Shown here in pieces: positions 34,770 through 42,402 of a stretch of DNA of 64,000 nucleotides. The notes under the pieces are model-generated. The model was not told the DNA's origin. It ran no database searches and worked only from the letters and a program-made list of their open reading frames with translations. The stretch comes from a bacterium. Its GTDB lineage: Bacteria; Sumerlaeota; Sumerlaeia; SLMS01. Positions within the stretch are counted from its first letter, which is position 1; every line of letters begins with the position of its first letter. The stretch lies in assembly GCA_016125005.1 (NCBI GenBank), contig WGMQ01000005.1, positions 1 through 64,000 of the forward strand, written 5' to 3'. A program made the position numbers and the translations under genes.

Positions 34770-35702
34770 TCAATCCGGCAGGCCAATGGCCTCTAGGAAA
34801 CGCTGAAGCTCGTCTGGATCACGGAAGGGAATTTCGACGACGCCGGACTTCTGATCCCTGGAAACCACTCGCACACGGCACCCGAGATGGACCAGCAGTC
34901 GATCTTCCAAGGCTACCGTGTCAAGTGCCTGTTGCTTGGAAGAATTCTTCCCCGACTTATCCGCAGCTTTTCCCGTCCGGGCGGGAGAAGTCTGGAATTT
35001 GGTGGCCAGCTTCTCCGCCTCGCGGACCGAAATGCCGCGATCGACGATCTCCTGGCGGAGACGCTGCCGATAGAAGCTGTCATCGAGCGAGAGAATGGCG
35101 CGTGCATGACCGGCGGTGAGGCGACCGGCCTCAAGATCCTTTAGTGCCTCATCGCCTAACTTTAGTAATCTAAGTGCATTGGCGATAGTCGTGCGATTCT
35201 TGCCGATACGTTGGGCGATCTGCTCCTGCGTCCATCCAAACTGATCGATCAGCGAGCGATAGGCCTTCGCCTCTTCCACCGGGTTCAGATCCTCACGCTG
35301 GACGTTCTCGACGATGGCGATCTCCAGCATTTCCTCGTCGGTCGCCTCGGTGATCTGGGCGGGGATCTCCTTGAGGTTGGCCAGCTGGGCGGCGCGCATG
35401 CGTCGCTCCCCCGCCAGTAGGACGAACTTGGTGGAGTCCTTCTTGTCGGGGATAACGAGGATTGGCTGAAGTACGCCAACCGCAGAGATGGAGGCCGCAA
35501 GTTCCTCCAACTGCTCCTTCCTGAAGAACTGACGCGGCTGACGAGGGTTCGGAACGATGCGATCGATGGGAATGAAGCGAACGTCGCGGCGTTTGGTCAG
35601 GTCCTCGGGGGGCGCATCGGCATTGGCCAGGGGAATTGATGGAGGCTTGGTTAGGAGCGCCCCAAGTCCTTTGCCTAGTGCTTTCTTTCGTGCCATGCTC
35701 AT
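34770..35702 (-). CDS. parB: Chromosome partitioning protein ParB
   Basis: ParB binds parS sites and spreads as a CTP-gated clamp to segregate origins. The 310-residue protein shows VRFIPIDRIVPNPRQPRQFF, the GERRMRAAQLA arginine patch for CTP, ENVQREDLNPVEEAKAY and the helix-turn-helix GWTQEQIAQRIGKNRTTIANALRLLKL. The C-terminal dimer domain is present. The ATG at 35702 overlaps the parA TGA by 4 nt. It lies about 12 kb from the probable oriC. Confidence 0.97.
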   Translation of the reverse strand: MSMARKKALGKGLGALLTKPPSIPLANADAPPEDLTKRRDVRFIPIDRIVPNPRQPRQFFRKEQLEELAASISAVGVLQPILVIPDKKDSTKFVLLAGERRMRAAQLANLKEIPAQITEATDEEMLEIAIVENVQREDLNPVEEAKAYRSLIDQFGWTQEQIAQRIGKNRTTIANALRLLKLGDEALKDLEAGRLTAGHARAILSLDDSFYRQRLRQEIVDRGISVREAEKLATKFQTSPARTGKAADKSGKNSSKQQALDTVALEDRLLVHLGCRVRVVSRDQKSGVVEIPFRDPDELQRFLEAIGLPD

Positions 35703-36526
35703 CGGCGGGCTCCTTTGCGTTGGCCATTACGGATGCGGGAGAGGACTTCCTTGGAGAGCGACTCATAAGCGCGGGCGCCAGCTCCCCATCTCTCGTAGTC
35801 GAAGATGGTTTTCCCGTGGGACGGGCATTCTGCAAGGCGAACTGTGCGCGGGATGAGCGTTTTCAGCACCTTTCCCCCGAAGTGCGTGCGCATGTCCTTG
35901 ATGATTTCCTGACTGAGGTTGGTGCGGAGATCCACCATTGTGAGGACACAGCCAAGCAATTCGAGCGACGGATTGATCTGCTCGATGGTTTCCAGCAGCA
36001 TGGTAAGGCCTTCGAGCGCCAGATACTCGCACTGGACGGGGATGATGACCAGGTCGCTTGCCAGTAGGATGTTGATGGTCAGGAGCCCCAGCGAGGGTGG
36101 GGCGTCGAAAAGGATCACGTCGTGGGGGAAGGATTGGCCCTCAAGATTGCGCTTCAGGACGGTATCGCGATGATCCTTAAGCTGAAGCAGGTCCATCTCG
36201 GCACGAACGAGCGAGATATTGGCAGGAAACAGGTCCAAGCGATCGTATTGCGTGGGAGTGGGCGCGGGCTTTTCTTTCCCAGGCATGAGAAAGTCATAGG
36301 AGCTTGGGTTGGTTGTGTACTTCTCGACACCGACAGCAGTGGTGGCGTTTCCCTGGGGGTCCAGATCGAAGAGAAGGACGCGCCGGTTCAGGAGGGCCAA
36401 CCCATGGGCGAGATTGACCGCTGTCGTCGTTTTGCCCACCCCTCCTTTCTGATTGATGACGGCGATTCGAAGGGGACCGCCGCCGGGTGTTTCACGTGAA
36501 ACAGTGGGTGGGGGAGCAGGAGACAA
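35699..36526 (-). CDS. parA: Chromosome partitioning ATPase ParA (Soj)
   Basis: The 275-residue ATPase has the deviant Walker A INQKGGVGKTTTAVNLAHGL (about 24-43), switch motif FDLDPQGNATTAVG, and IILFDAPPSLGLLTINILLASDLVIIPVQ. It drives segregation of ParB-parS complexes. An extra N-terminus of about 20 residues (MSPAPPPTVSRETPGGG) contains a perfect parS in its codons (TVSRET). It is the first gene of the parA-parB unit, divergent from tRNA-Gln, with an A/T-richer 170-bp gap at 36527-36700. Confidence 0.97.
   Translation of the reverse strand: MSPAPPPTVSRETPGGGPLRIAVINQKGGVGKTTTAVNLAHGLALLNRRVLLFDLDPQGNATTAVGVEKYTTNPSSYDFLMPGKEKPAPTPTQYDRLDLFPANISLVRAEMDLLQLKDHRDTVLKRNLEGQSFPHDVILFDAPPSLGLLTINILLASDLVIIPVQCEYLALEGLTMLLETIEQINPSLELLGCVLTMVDLRTNLSQEIIKDMRTHFGGKVLKTLIPRTVRLAECPSHGKTIFDYERWGAGARAYESLSKEVLSRIRNGQRKGARR
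36488..36503. promoter_or_regulatory. parS site
   Basis: TGTTTCACGTGAAACA is a perfect match to the bacterial chromosomal parS palindrome. It lies in the parA coding region, codons TVSRET, 23 bp from the start. Binding by ParB here would both seed the segregation complex and could repress parA. Confidence 0.93.
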
Positions 36527-36700
36527 CGCAAGGCCTCGGGAACAGGATGGCGTTATCTCAGCGCCGACTCCGTTGAATCGTCAAGCGCTTACTTTGAATC
36601 AATTTAAGTCGTTTGATAGCAGTGCTTCATGAACGGCATTTTCCCCCGTCGCTTCATCGTTGACACAGTCACCCAATCCGGCCTACCAAACTCGCGCCGC

Positions 36701-36776
36701 TGGGGAGTAGTTCAGTTGGCAGAACGTCGCTCTTTGGAAGCGAATGTCGCAGGTTCGAGTCCTGCCTCCCCAGCCA
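36701..36776 (+). tRNA. tRNA-Gln (TTG anticodon)
   Basis: A full cloverleaf folds: acceptor TGGGGAG/CTCCCCA, D arm GTTC..GAAC, anticodon stem TCGCT/AGCGA with loop CTTTGGA (anticodon TTG) and T arm GCAGG-TTCGAGT-CCTGC. Discriminator G and CCA are encoded. It lies 27 bp before glmU and may share its transcript. Confidence 0.93.
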
Positions 36777-36803
36777 ATCTCCCCTCCCAGGACCCCCAAC
36801 CCC

Positions 36804-37778
36804 ATGAAGCGCCAGGGACCCACCGCCATTGTCTTGGCAGCAGGCCAAGGCAAGCGCATGAAGAGCAGCATGCCGAAGGTTCTCACCAATGTGCTGGGAG
36901 AGCCGATGATCAACTACGTTCTCAACGCCCTCCAGTCTGCCGGCATCGTCCGTCCGACCGTCGTCATCGGCCACCTCGGCGAGATGGTCATGAACGCAGT
37001 GGGGGAGCGCGGCGAGTTCTCCTGGCAGCGCCAACAGCTCGGGACCGGCCACGCGGTCCAGTGCGCCCTCCCGCGTCTCGAAGGCTACACCGGCGATGTC
37101 GTCGTCACCTGCGGCGACACCCCCCTCATTACCGGCGAGTGCTATCGCCGCTTGGTTGAAGAGCGCCGCCGCCTCAAGGCCGCGGCCGTTGTCGCCACCA
37201 TGGTTCTCGAGGATCCCAAATCCTACGGTCGTATCAAACGCGATGCGTCAGGTCAGGTGACTGGTATTGTTGAGTTTAAGGATGCTTCTGAGGGAGAGCG
37301 CGCCATCCGCGAAGTCAACACGGGTACCTATTGCTTTGAGGCGAAGGCGCTCCGCGAGGCCATCGTCGAGATCAAGAACGACAACGCCCAGGGCGAGTAT
37401 TACCTCACGGACACGATCGCCGTCCTGCTTGAGAAGAAGCGCTCCGTCGTTGCCATGATCAGCCCCGATCCCGAGGAGTTTCTTGGCGTCAATGACCCGG
37501 CGGATCTCGTCTCCGCCGAAAGCCGTCTCTCGCAGCTCATCAAGCTGCGCCACATGGCGAACGGGGTGATCCTCGAAGACCCGGCAACGATCCGCATCGA
37601 ACCCTTTGTCGAGATCGGCCCCCGTACTCGTCTCCGCCCCGGCACGATCCTCGAAGGGCGCACCGTGGTCGGAGCCGACTGCGTGATCGGCCCCGCGGTC
37701 ACCGCCCGGAACGTGACGCTCCCCGACAACTGCCACTTCGGTCCTCACTCGATCGAGGTCCGCGCACCCAAGGCCTAG
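36804..37778 (+). CDS. glmU: GlmU-like N-acetylglucosamine-1-P uridyltransferase, short form
   Basis: The protein makes UDP-GlcNAc from GlcNAc-1-P and UTP for peptidoglycan and lipid A. Motif VLAAGQGKRMKSSMPKVL (about 9-26) and QLGTGHAVQCAL, GDTPLIT, YLTDTIAVL are those of the GlmU pyrophosphorylase domain. It has only 324 residues, against about 450 for full GlmU: two to three hexapeptide turns (IRIEPFVEIGPRTRLRPGTI, VGADCVIGPAV) remain of the beta-helix, and the acetyltransferase active-site coils are missing. It thus likely lacks acetyltransferase activity. The ATG at 36804 matches the family start. Confidence 0.88.
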   Translation: MKRQGPTAIVLAAGQGKRMKSSMPKVLTNVLGEPMINYVLNALQSAGIVRPTVVIGHLGEMVMNAVGERGEFSWQRQQLGTGHAVQCALPRLEGYTGDVVVTCGDTPLITGECYRRLVEERRRLKAAAVVATMVLEDPKSYGRIKRDASGQVTGIVEFKDASEGERAIREVNTGTYCFEAKALREAIVEIKNDNAQGEYYLTDTIAVLLEKKRSVVAMISPDPEEFLGVNDPADLVSAESRLSQLIKLRHMANGVILEDPATIRIEPFVEIGPRTRLRPGTILEGRTVVGADCVIGPAVTARNVTLPDNCHFGPHSIEVRAPKA

Positions 37779-37806
37779 GTCCCCGCCCGGCATCAATCGT
37801 GCACCA

Positions 37807-37838
37807 CTGCCCCCGGGGCTTGCGCCCGCCGGGGGCAG
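37807..37838 (+). terminator. Hairpin after glmU
   Basis: CTGCCCCCGG and CCGGGGGCAG form a 10-bp stem around a 12-base loop, followed by CTTCATTT, between glmU and mfd. The T-run is weak. Confidence 0.55.
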
Positions 37839-37869
37839 CTTCATTTAATCGTCCGAGGGACAACCGACC

Positions 37870-40800
37870 ATGAGCAAGCCCGCCGAAACCTCCGACCCTC
37901 GTCACCTGTTTCCTGCACTCTTTGCCGAGCGCAGCCTGGAAATGCAGCGCCTGTTGCGCGAGTTGGATGGAACAAGCAGAACATTGCTAATGCAGGGCTT
38001 GACTGGATCATCATTCCCTCTCGCACTTTCCGCACTGCTGAAAAAGTCCAGCCGCCCGCTACTTGTCCTGACCGCCTCGATCGAGCGATCCGAGGATCTG
38101 GTCGGTGATCTGGAGTTCTTCGGGGACAAGGCCTACCACTTCCCCAAATGGGAAGTCCTCCCCTATGACGACGAGGAATTGAGCCTCGAGGTGACCGCCA
38201 AGACACTCGACGTCTTCGAGGCGTTGGCGCGCCACACCGACGGCGGTTTCGCGATCTGCGCGCCCGTGGACGCGCTCATGCTGCGGACCTTGCCGCAGGA
38301 CGTGCTCCGCGGCCTGACCATCCGAATCGCCTGGGGTGACCGCGTCGACTCGGCTGCTCTTGAGAAGAAACTCGTTCGCGCCGGATACGACCGCCAACCG
38401 CTCGTCGAAGCGCGCGGCGAGTTCTCCATCCGCGGCGGCATCATCGATATCTTCCCACTGAACTCGGAGAATCCGATCCGCATCGACCTGTTCGGCGACG
38501 AGATCGAGAGCATCCGCGAGTTCGACGTCTCGACCCAGCGGAGCCTCTCCGACCTCGGGACGGGCGCGGATCTCATCATCCCGCCGTCCGGCCTCAAGCG
38601 CCTCATGGCGGGTCACCTTGCGGCGGGGGAGCGGCTCCAGTCGCTCTTCGACTTCCTGCCCAAGGAAACGATCCTGGTGCTCGACGCGCCCACGCACTTC
38701 GGCGAGGTCTGCGCCCACTACCTAGGCGCGGTGCAGCGCCAGCACGAGATCGTCTCTGCCCGCGAGTCGGGGCTCCCCAAGCCCGCGGAACTCATGTTGA
38801 TGCCGGAGGAGTTGGAAACCCGCCTTGCGTCGTATAGACGCCTGGAGCACGGCGATCACGCAGCGGGGGAGGGGAAGGGCACCACGCGCATTCCTTTCCG
38901 AACCGCTTCCTATGCGGGCGTGACGACGGAACTCGACGCCTGGATCGCCCAGATTCGCAAGTTCCAGTCGCAGGACTATCTGGTCGCCGTCGTCTGCGAC
39001 AACGACGGTCAGGTCCAGCGCTTTGACGAGTTGCTGCGCGAGCAGGAAGTCAGCGCGGTGGCGGTCTACGAGTCGGGCTGGAGTGAGGGCTTCGAACTAC
39101 GCAACGTGCTCAGCGGCTTCCAGGACGTGCTGCTGCTTGTCGGCGGCCTCCAGACCGGCTTTGCGCTTCCTGACGCGCGCCTCTGCGTCCTCACCGACCG
39201 TGAGATCTTCGGCCGCTACAAACGCCGCCATGTGTATAGAAAGATATACAAGGGGAAGCCGATCGTCAGCAGCAACGAGATCCGCCGCGGCGACTATGTC
39301 GTGCATGTGGATCACGGCATCGGCAAGTTCCTTGGGATGCGCGTGCAGGAAATCGACGGCCGCATGGTGGAGCTGATCGAGATCCTCTACGCGGACGACG
39401 ACAAGCTGCTCGTTCCCATCGAGAAGATTCACCGCGTGCAGAAGTACGCGGGGCCCGAGGCCAACGAGCCCGCGCTCGACAAACTCGGCAGCAGCAAGTG
39501 GGCGAAGCGCCGCCAGAAGCACTCCGAGGAAATCGACAAGATGGCGGAGGAGCTGCTCCAGCTATACGCCGCCCGCCAGCTCGCCACGCGCGAGCCTCAC
39601 CCGCCCGACACGCGCCTCATGCGCGAGTTCGAGTCAAGCTTCCTCTATCAGGAAACGCCCGACCAGATGAAGGCGATCGTCGAGTCGAAGCAGGACATGG
39701 AACGCCCGCGGCCCATGGATCGCCTCGTGTGCGGAGACGTGGGCTACGGCAAGACAGAAGTCGCCATCCGCACCATCTTCAAGTGCACGCAGAGCGGTCG
39801 CCAGGCCGCTGTCCTTTGCCCGACCACGATCCTCGCCCAGCAGCACTACAACAACTTCCGCGAGCGCTTCGCCGACTATCCCGTTCGTATAGACATGATC
39901 TCTCGATTCAAGAAGCCGCAGGAAATCCGCGAGATAAAAAAGAAGCTCAAGGCCGGCGAACTCGACATCGTCGTGGGCACGCACGCCCTCCTCTCGAAGG
40001 ACGTGGAGTTCAAGAACCTCGGTCTTGTCTGCGTCGATGAGGAGCAGCGCTTCGGCGTAAAGGCCAAGGAGCGACTCAAGGAGATGCGCACGGAAATCGA
40101 CTTGTTGACGCTCTCCGCCACACCGATTCCGCGAACGCTGCACATGGCGCTGAGCGGGTTGCGCGACTTGTCGCTCATCACCACACCGCCGCCCGACCGC
40201 CAGCCGATCAAGACCAAGATCATCAGCTTCGAAACGGAGCAAATCGCGGAGGCCATCCTGCGCGAGCTGAACCGCGGCGGGCAGGTGTACTTCATTCACA
40301 ATCGCGTCGCCTCCATCCAGGAGGTGGTCCGGCGCCTTCAGGAGGTCGTGCCGCACGCCCGCATCACCTTCGCGCACGGACAGATGAAGGAGGATGAACT
40401 GGAGGAGACGATGCTCAAGTTCATCGACCACCAGTTCGACATCCTGGTCTCGACGACCATCGTGGAAAGCGGCGTGGACATCCCGAACTGCAACACGATC
40501 ATCATCAACCGGGCCGACGCATTCGGCCTGGCGCAGCTCTACCAGCTCCGCGGGCGCGTGGGCCGCGAGAAGCGGCGCGCCTACGCCTACCTGATCGTCC
40601 CGCAGGGCCGCCCCATCACCGAGTCGGCCGTGAAGCGTCTTCAGGCCATCGAGGAGTTTGCCGAACTTGGCGTGGGCTTTTCCATCGCCATGCGCGACCT
40701 CGAAATCCGCGGCGCGGGCGACCTGCTGGGCAAGGCTCAGCACGGCACGATTTCCGAGATCGGCTTCGAGCTTTTCTGCGAATTGCTGGAGGAAAAGGTA

Positions 40801-41316
40801 CGCGAACGCTCGGGCGGGGAGAGTCGCCTGAGCCAGCAGGACATCGAGATCAAGTGGGACGCGAGCTGCTTCCTGCCGCCGCAGTACGTCCCCATCGAAT
40901 CGCAGCGCGTGACCTTCTACAAGCGCCTCGCACAGGTGCGCGACGCCGCGGACCTGGAGGCCGTTCGCGAGGAATTGCGCGACCGCTACGGCGAGCCGCC
41001 CGAGTCGGCGCGCACGCTCCTCGCGAGCTACGATTTGCGTCTCGCGTGCCTTCCCCTCGGCATCGCTGGCATTCGCAAATCGTCCTTCAAGATTCGTATC
41101 ACGCTCATCCAGCCGGTCGCGCACAAGCTCGAGCCGGTGCTCAAGAAGGCGGTCGCGGGCATTCCAGAGGTTCGCATGGTGGCGGCCGACGCGATGGACC
41201 AGTTGCTGCTTACGGTTGGTGAGAAGGTGGACAACGAGACCGCCCTCGCGACGCTGAAGACCGTGCTCGCGCGCGCCGCGGAACTGGGTGGAAAGGCAGG
41301 CGAAACGAAGACATGA
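37870..41316 (+). CDS. mfd: Transcription-repair coupling factor
   Basis: Mfd removes RNA polymerase stalled at DNA lesions and recruits UvrA. The 1148-residue length is normal. The UvrB-like N-terminus shows LLMQGLTGSSFPLALSALL and FGDEIESIREFD; the RNAP-interacting domain follows near residue 475 with GDYVVHVDHGIGKFLGM. The RecG-like translocase has Walker A MDRLVCGDVGYGKTEVA (GxGKT form), DEEQRFG, LSATPIPRTLHMAL and QLRGRVGR. The C-terminal D7 TRCF domain is present. Its end overlaps the next gene by 4 nt (ATGA). Confidence 0.97.
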   Translation: MSKPAETSDPRHLFPALFAERSLEMQRLLRELDGTSRTLLMQGLTGSSFPLALSALLKKSSRPLLVLTASIERSEDLVGDLEFFGDKAYHFPKWEVLPYDDEELSLEVTAKTLDVFEALARHTDGGFAICAPVDALMLRTLPQDVLRGLTIRIAWGDRVDSAALEKKLVRAGYDRQPLVEARGEFSIRGGIIDIFPLNSENPIRIDLFGDEIESIREFDVSTQRSLSDLGTGADLIIPPSGLKRLMAGHLAAGERLQSLFDFLPKETILVLDAPTHFGEVCAHYLGAVQRQHEIVSARESGLPKPAELMLMPEELETRLASYRRLEHGDHAAGEGKGTTRIPFRTASYAGVTTELDAWIAQIRKFQSQDYLVAVVCDNDGQVQRFDELLREQEVSAVAVYESGWSEGFELRNVLSGFQDVLLLVGGLQTGFALPDARLCVLTDREIFGRYKRRHVYRKIYKGKPIVSSNEIRRGDYVVHVDHGIGKFLGMRVQEIDGRMVELIEILYADDDKLLVPIEKIHRVQKYAGPEANEPALDKLGSSKWAKRRQKHSEEIDKMAEELLQLYAARQLATREPHPPDTRLMREFESSFLYQETPDQMKAIVESKQDMERPRPMDRLVCGDVGYGKTEVAIRTIFKCTQSGRQAAVLCPTTILAQQHYNNFRERFADYPVRIDMISRFKKPQEIREIKKKLKAGELDIVVGTHALLSKDVEFKNLGLVCVDEEQRFGVKAKERLKEMRTEIDLLTLSATPIPRTLHMALSGLRDLSLITTPPPDRQPIKTKIISFETEQIAEAILRELNRGGQVYFIHNRVASIQEVVRRLQEVVPHARITFAHGQMKEDELEETMLKFIDHQFDILVSTTIVESGVDIPNCNTIIINRADAFGLAQLYQLRGRVGREKRRAYAYLIVPQGRPITESAVKRLQAIEEFAELGVGFSIAMRDLEIRGAGDLLGKAQHGTISEIGFELFCELLEEKVRERSGGESRLSQQDIEIKWDASCFLPPQYVPIESQRVTFYKRLAQVRDAADLEAVREELRDRYGEPPESARTLLASYDLRLACLPLGIAGIRKSSFKIRITLIQPVAHKLEPVLKKAVAGIPEVRMVAADAMDQLLLTVGEKVDNETALATLKTVLARAAELGGKAGETKT
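38832..38839 (+). repeat. GTATAGAC element 7
   Basis: Exact octamer in mfd, read TCG TAT AGA CGC (Ser-Tyr-Arg-Arg), with the uncommon Arg codon AGA. A GTATAGAA variant follows at 39234-39241. Confidence 0.75.
39887..39894 (+). repeat. GTATAGAC element 8
   Basis: Exact octamer in mfd, read CGT ATA GAC ATG (Arg-Ile-Asp-Met). Confidence 0.75.
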
Positions 41317-41717
41317 GTTCCCCAGCAATCAAGCAGACATTGGCCATGAAGAAGTGGGCCGTCGTGGGTGCCAGCGACGATCCGGGCCGCTATGGTTACA
41401 AGATTTTCCGCGTGTTGAGGGACGCGGGTCACACTGTCTATCCGATCCATCCCACGCTCGCCGATATAGACGGTGTCGCGTGTCACGCCCGGCTCAGCGA
41501 CCTGCCTGAAGTTCCCGAGGTGGTCGACATGGTCGTGAATCCTCGGGTCGGAATCAAAGTCTTCGAGGAGATCGCGGCGCTCGGCATTCGTTACGTCTGG
41601 CTTCAACCGGGCACGCGCAGCGACGAGATTCGCGAGTTCGCTCGGCAGCATGACATCACCCTCGTGGAGGATTGCGTGCTGGTTCGCATCGGCCGCGAGG
41701 AGGCAACGAATGGATGA
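41313..41717 (+). CDS. CoA-binding domain protein, YccU-like
   Basis: The 134-residue protein is a single Rossmann CoA_binding_2 domain: KKWAVVGASDDPGRYGYKIFRVLRDAGHTVYPIHP (nucleotide-binding loop) and EVVDMVVNPRVGIKVFEEIAALGIRYVWLQPG. It ends EFARQHDITLVEDCVLVRI as in the family. The function is unknown; it probably binds CoA. Its start overlaps mfd by 4 nt and its end overlaps yggS by 8 nt, so the three genes form one operon. Confidence 0.9.
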   Translation: MSSPAIKQTLAMKKWAVVGASDDPGRYGYKIFRVLRDAGHTVYPIHPTLADIDGVACHARLSDLPEVPEVVDMVVNPRVGIKVFEEIAALGIRYVWLQPGTRSDEIREFARQHDITLVEDCVLVRIGREEATNG

Positions 41718-42402
41718 GCTGGAGCAGCGCATCGCCGCCAACGTCGCGCGTGTCGAGGCCCGCATCGCGAGCTCCTGCGAGCGTAGCGGGCGGCGGCGCG
41801 AGGACGTGCTGCTACTCTGCGTGACGAAGCAACGCCCCGATGCAGCACTCCAAGCGCTGTATAGACAAGGCCACCGTGCCTTTGGCGAGAATCGCGCGCA
41901 GGAAATCCGCGAGCGCATCCCGTCGTTCCCCGCGGACCTCGAATGGCATTTCATCGGGTCGCTGCAAACGAACAAGGCAAAGTACCTGCCGGGGCTCGTG
42001 AGCGTGCTGCATTCGCTCGACCGGGCCGAACTCGCGCAGGCTCTCGACAAGGCGTGGCAGCGCCATCCCGAGCTGCCTCCGCTCCGTATCATGCTTCAGT
42101 TCAACATCGCTGAGGAGGCGCAGAAGCATGGCGCCGGGCAGGACGCGGCGTTGGACCTGCTGAAGGCGGTGGGGGAGTGCCAGCGCCTCCGCGTGGAGGG
42201 CCTAATGGCCATGGCGCCCTATGGCGAGGTGGCCGAGGCGTCGCGCCCCGTCTTCCGGGCCTTGCGGGAACTGCGGGATCACATGCAACAGACGACGGGA
42301 ATCGCGCTTCCGCATCTTTCGATGGGAATGACAGGCGACTACGAGGTGGCGATCGAGGAAGGTGCGACGATCGTTCGCGTGGGGACAGCCCTCTTCGAGT
42401 AG
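41710..42402 (+). CDS. yggS: YggS/PLP-homeostasis protein
   Basis: The 230-residue protein is a PLP-binding family member that buffers pyridoxal phosphate. Characteristic blocks are LLLCVTKQRPDAALQALYRQG (Lys of the PLP Schiff base in the VTK motif), FGENRAQEIRERIP, EWHFIGSLQTNKAKYLP, and HLSMGMTGDYEVAIEEGATIVRVGTALF. The start ATG 41710 overlaps the CoA-binding gene. Its 3' end overlaps the convergent YfhO-like gene by 64 bp. Confidence 0.93.
   Translation: MDELEQRIAANVARVEARIASSCERSGRRREDVLLLCVTKQRPDAALQALYRQGHRAFGENRAQEIRERIPSFPADLEWHFIGSLQTNKAKYLPGLVSVLHSLDRAELAQALDKAWQRHPELPPLRIMLQFNIAEEAQKHGAGQDAALDLLKAVGECQRLRVEGLMAMAPYGEVAEASRPVFRALRELRDHMQQTTGIALPHLSMGMTGDYEVAIEEGATIVRVGTALFE
41859..41866 (+). 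repeat. GTATAGAC element 9
   Basis: Exact octamer in yggS, read CTG TAT AGA CAA (Leu-Tyr-Arg-Gln). A GATATAGAC variant lies in the preceding gene at 41463-41471. Confidence 0.75.

Noticed and set aside
39634-41328. 564-codon minus-strand ORF inside mfd
   Set aside because: The opposite strand encodes mfd with intact family motifs; the translation is repetitive and shares no motif with any protein family.
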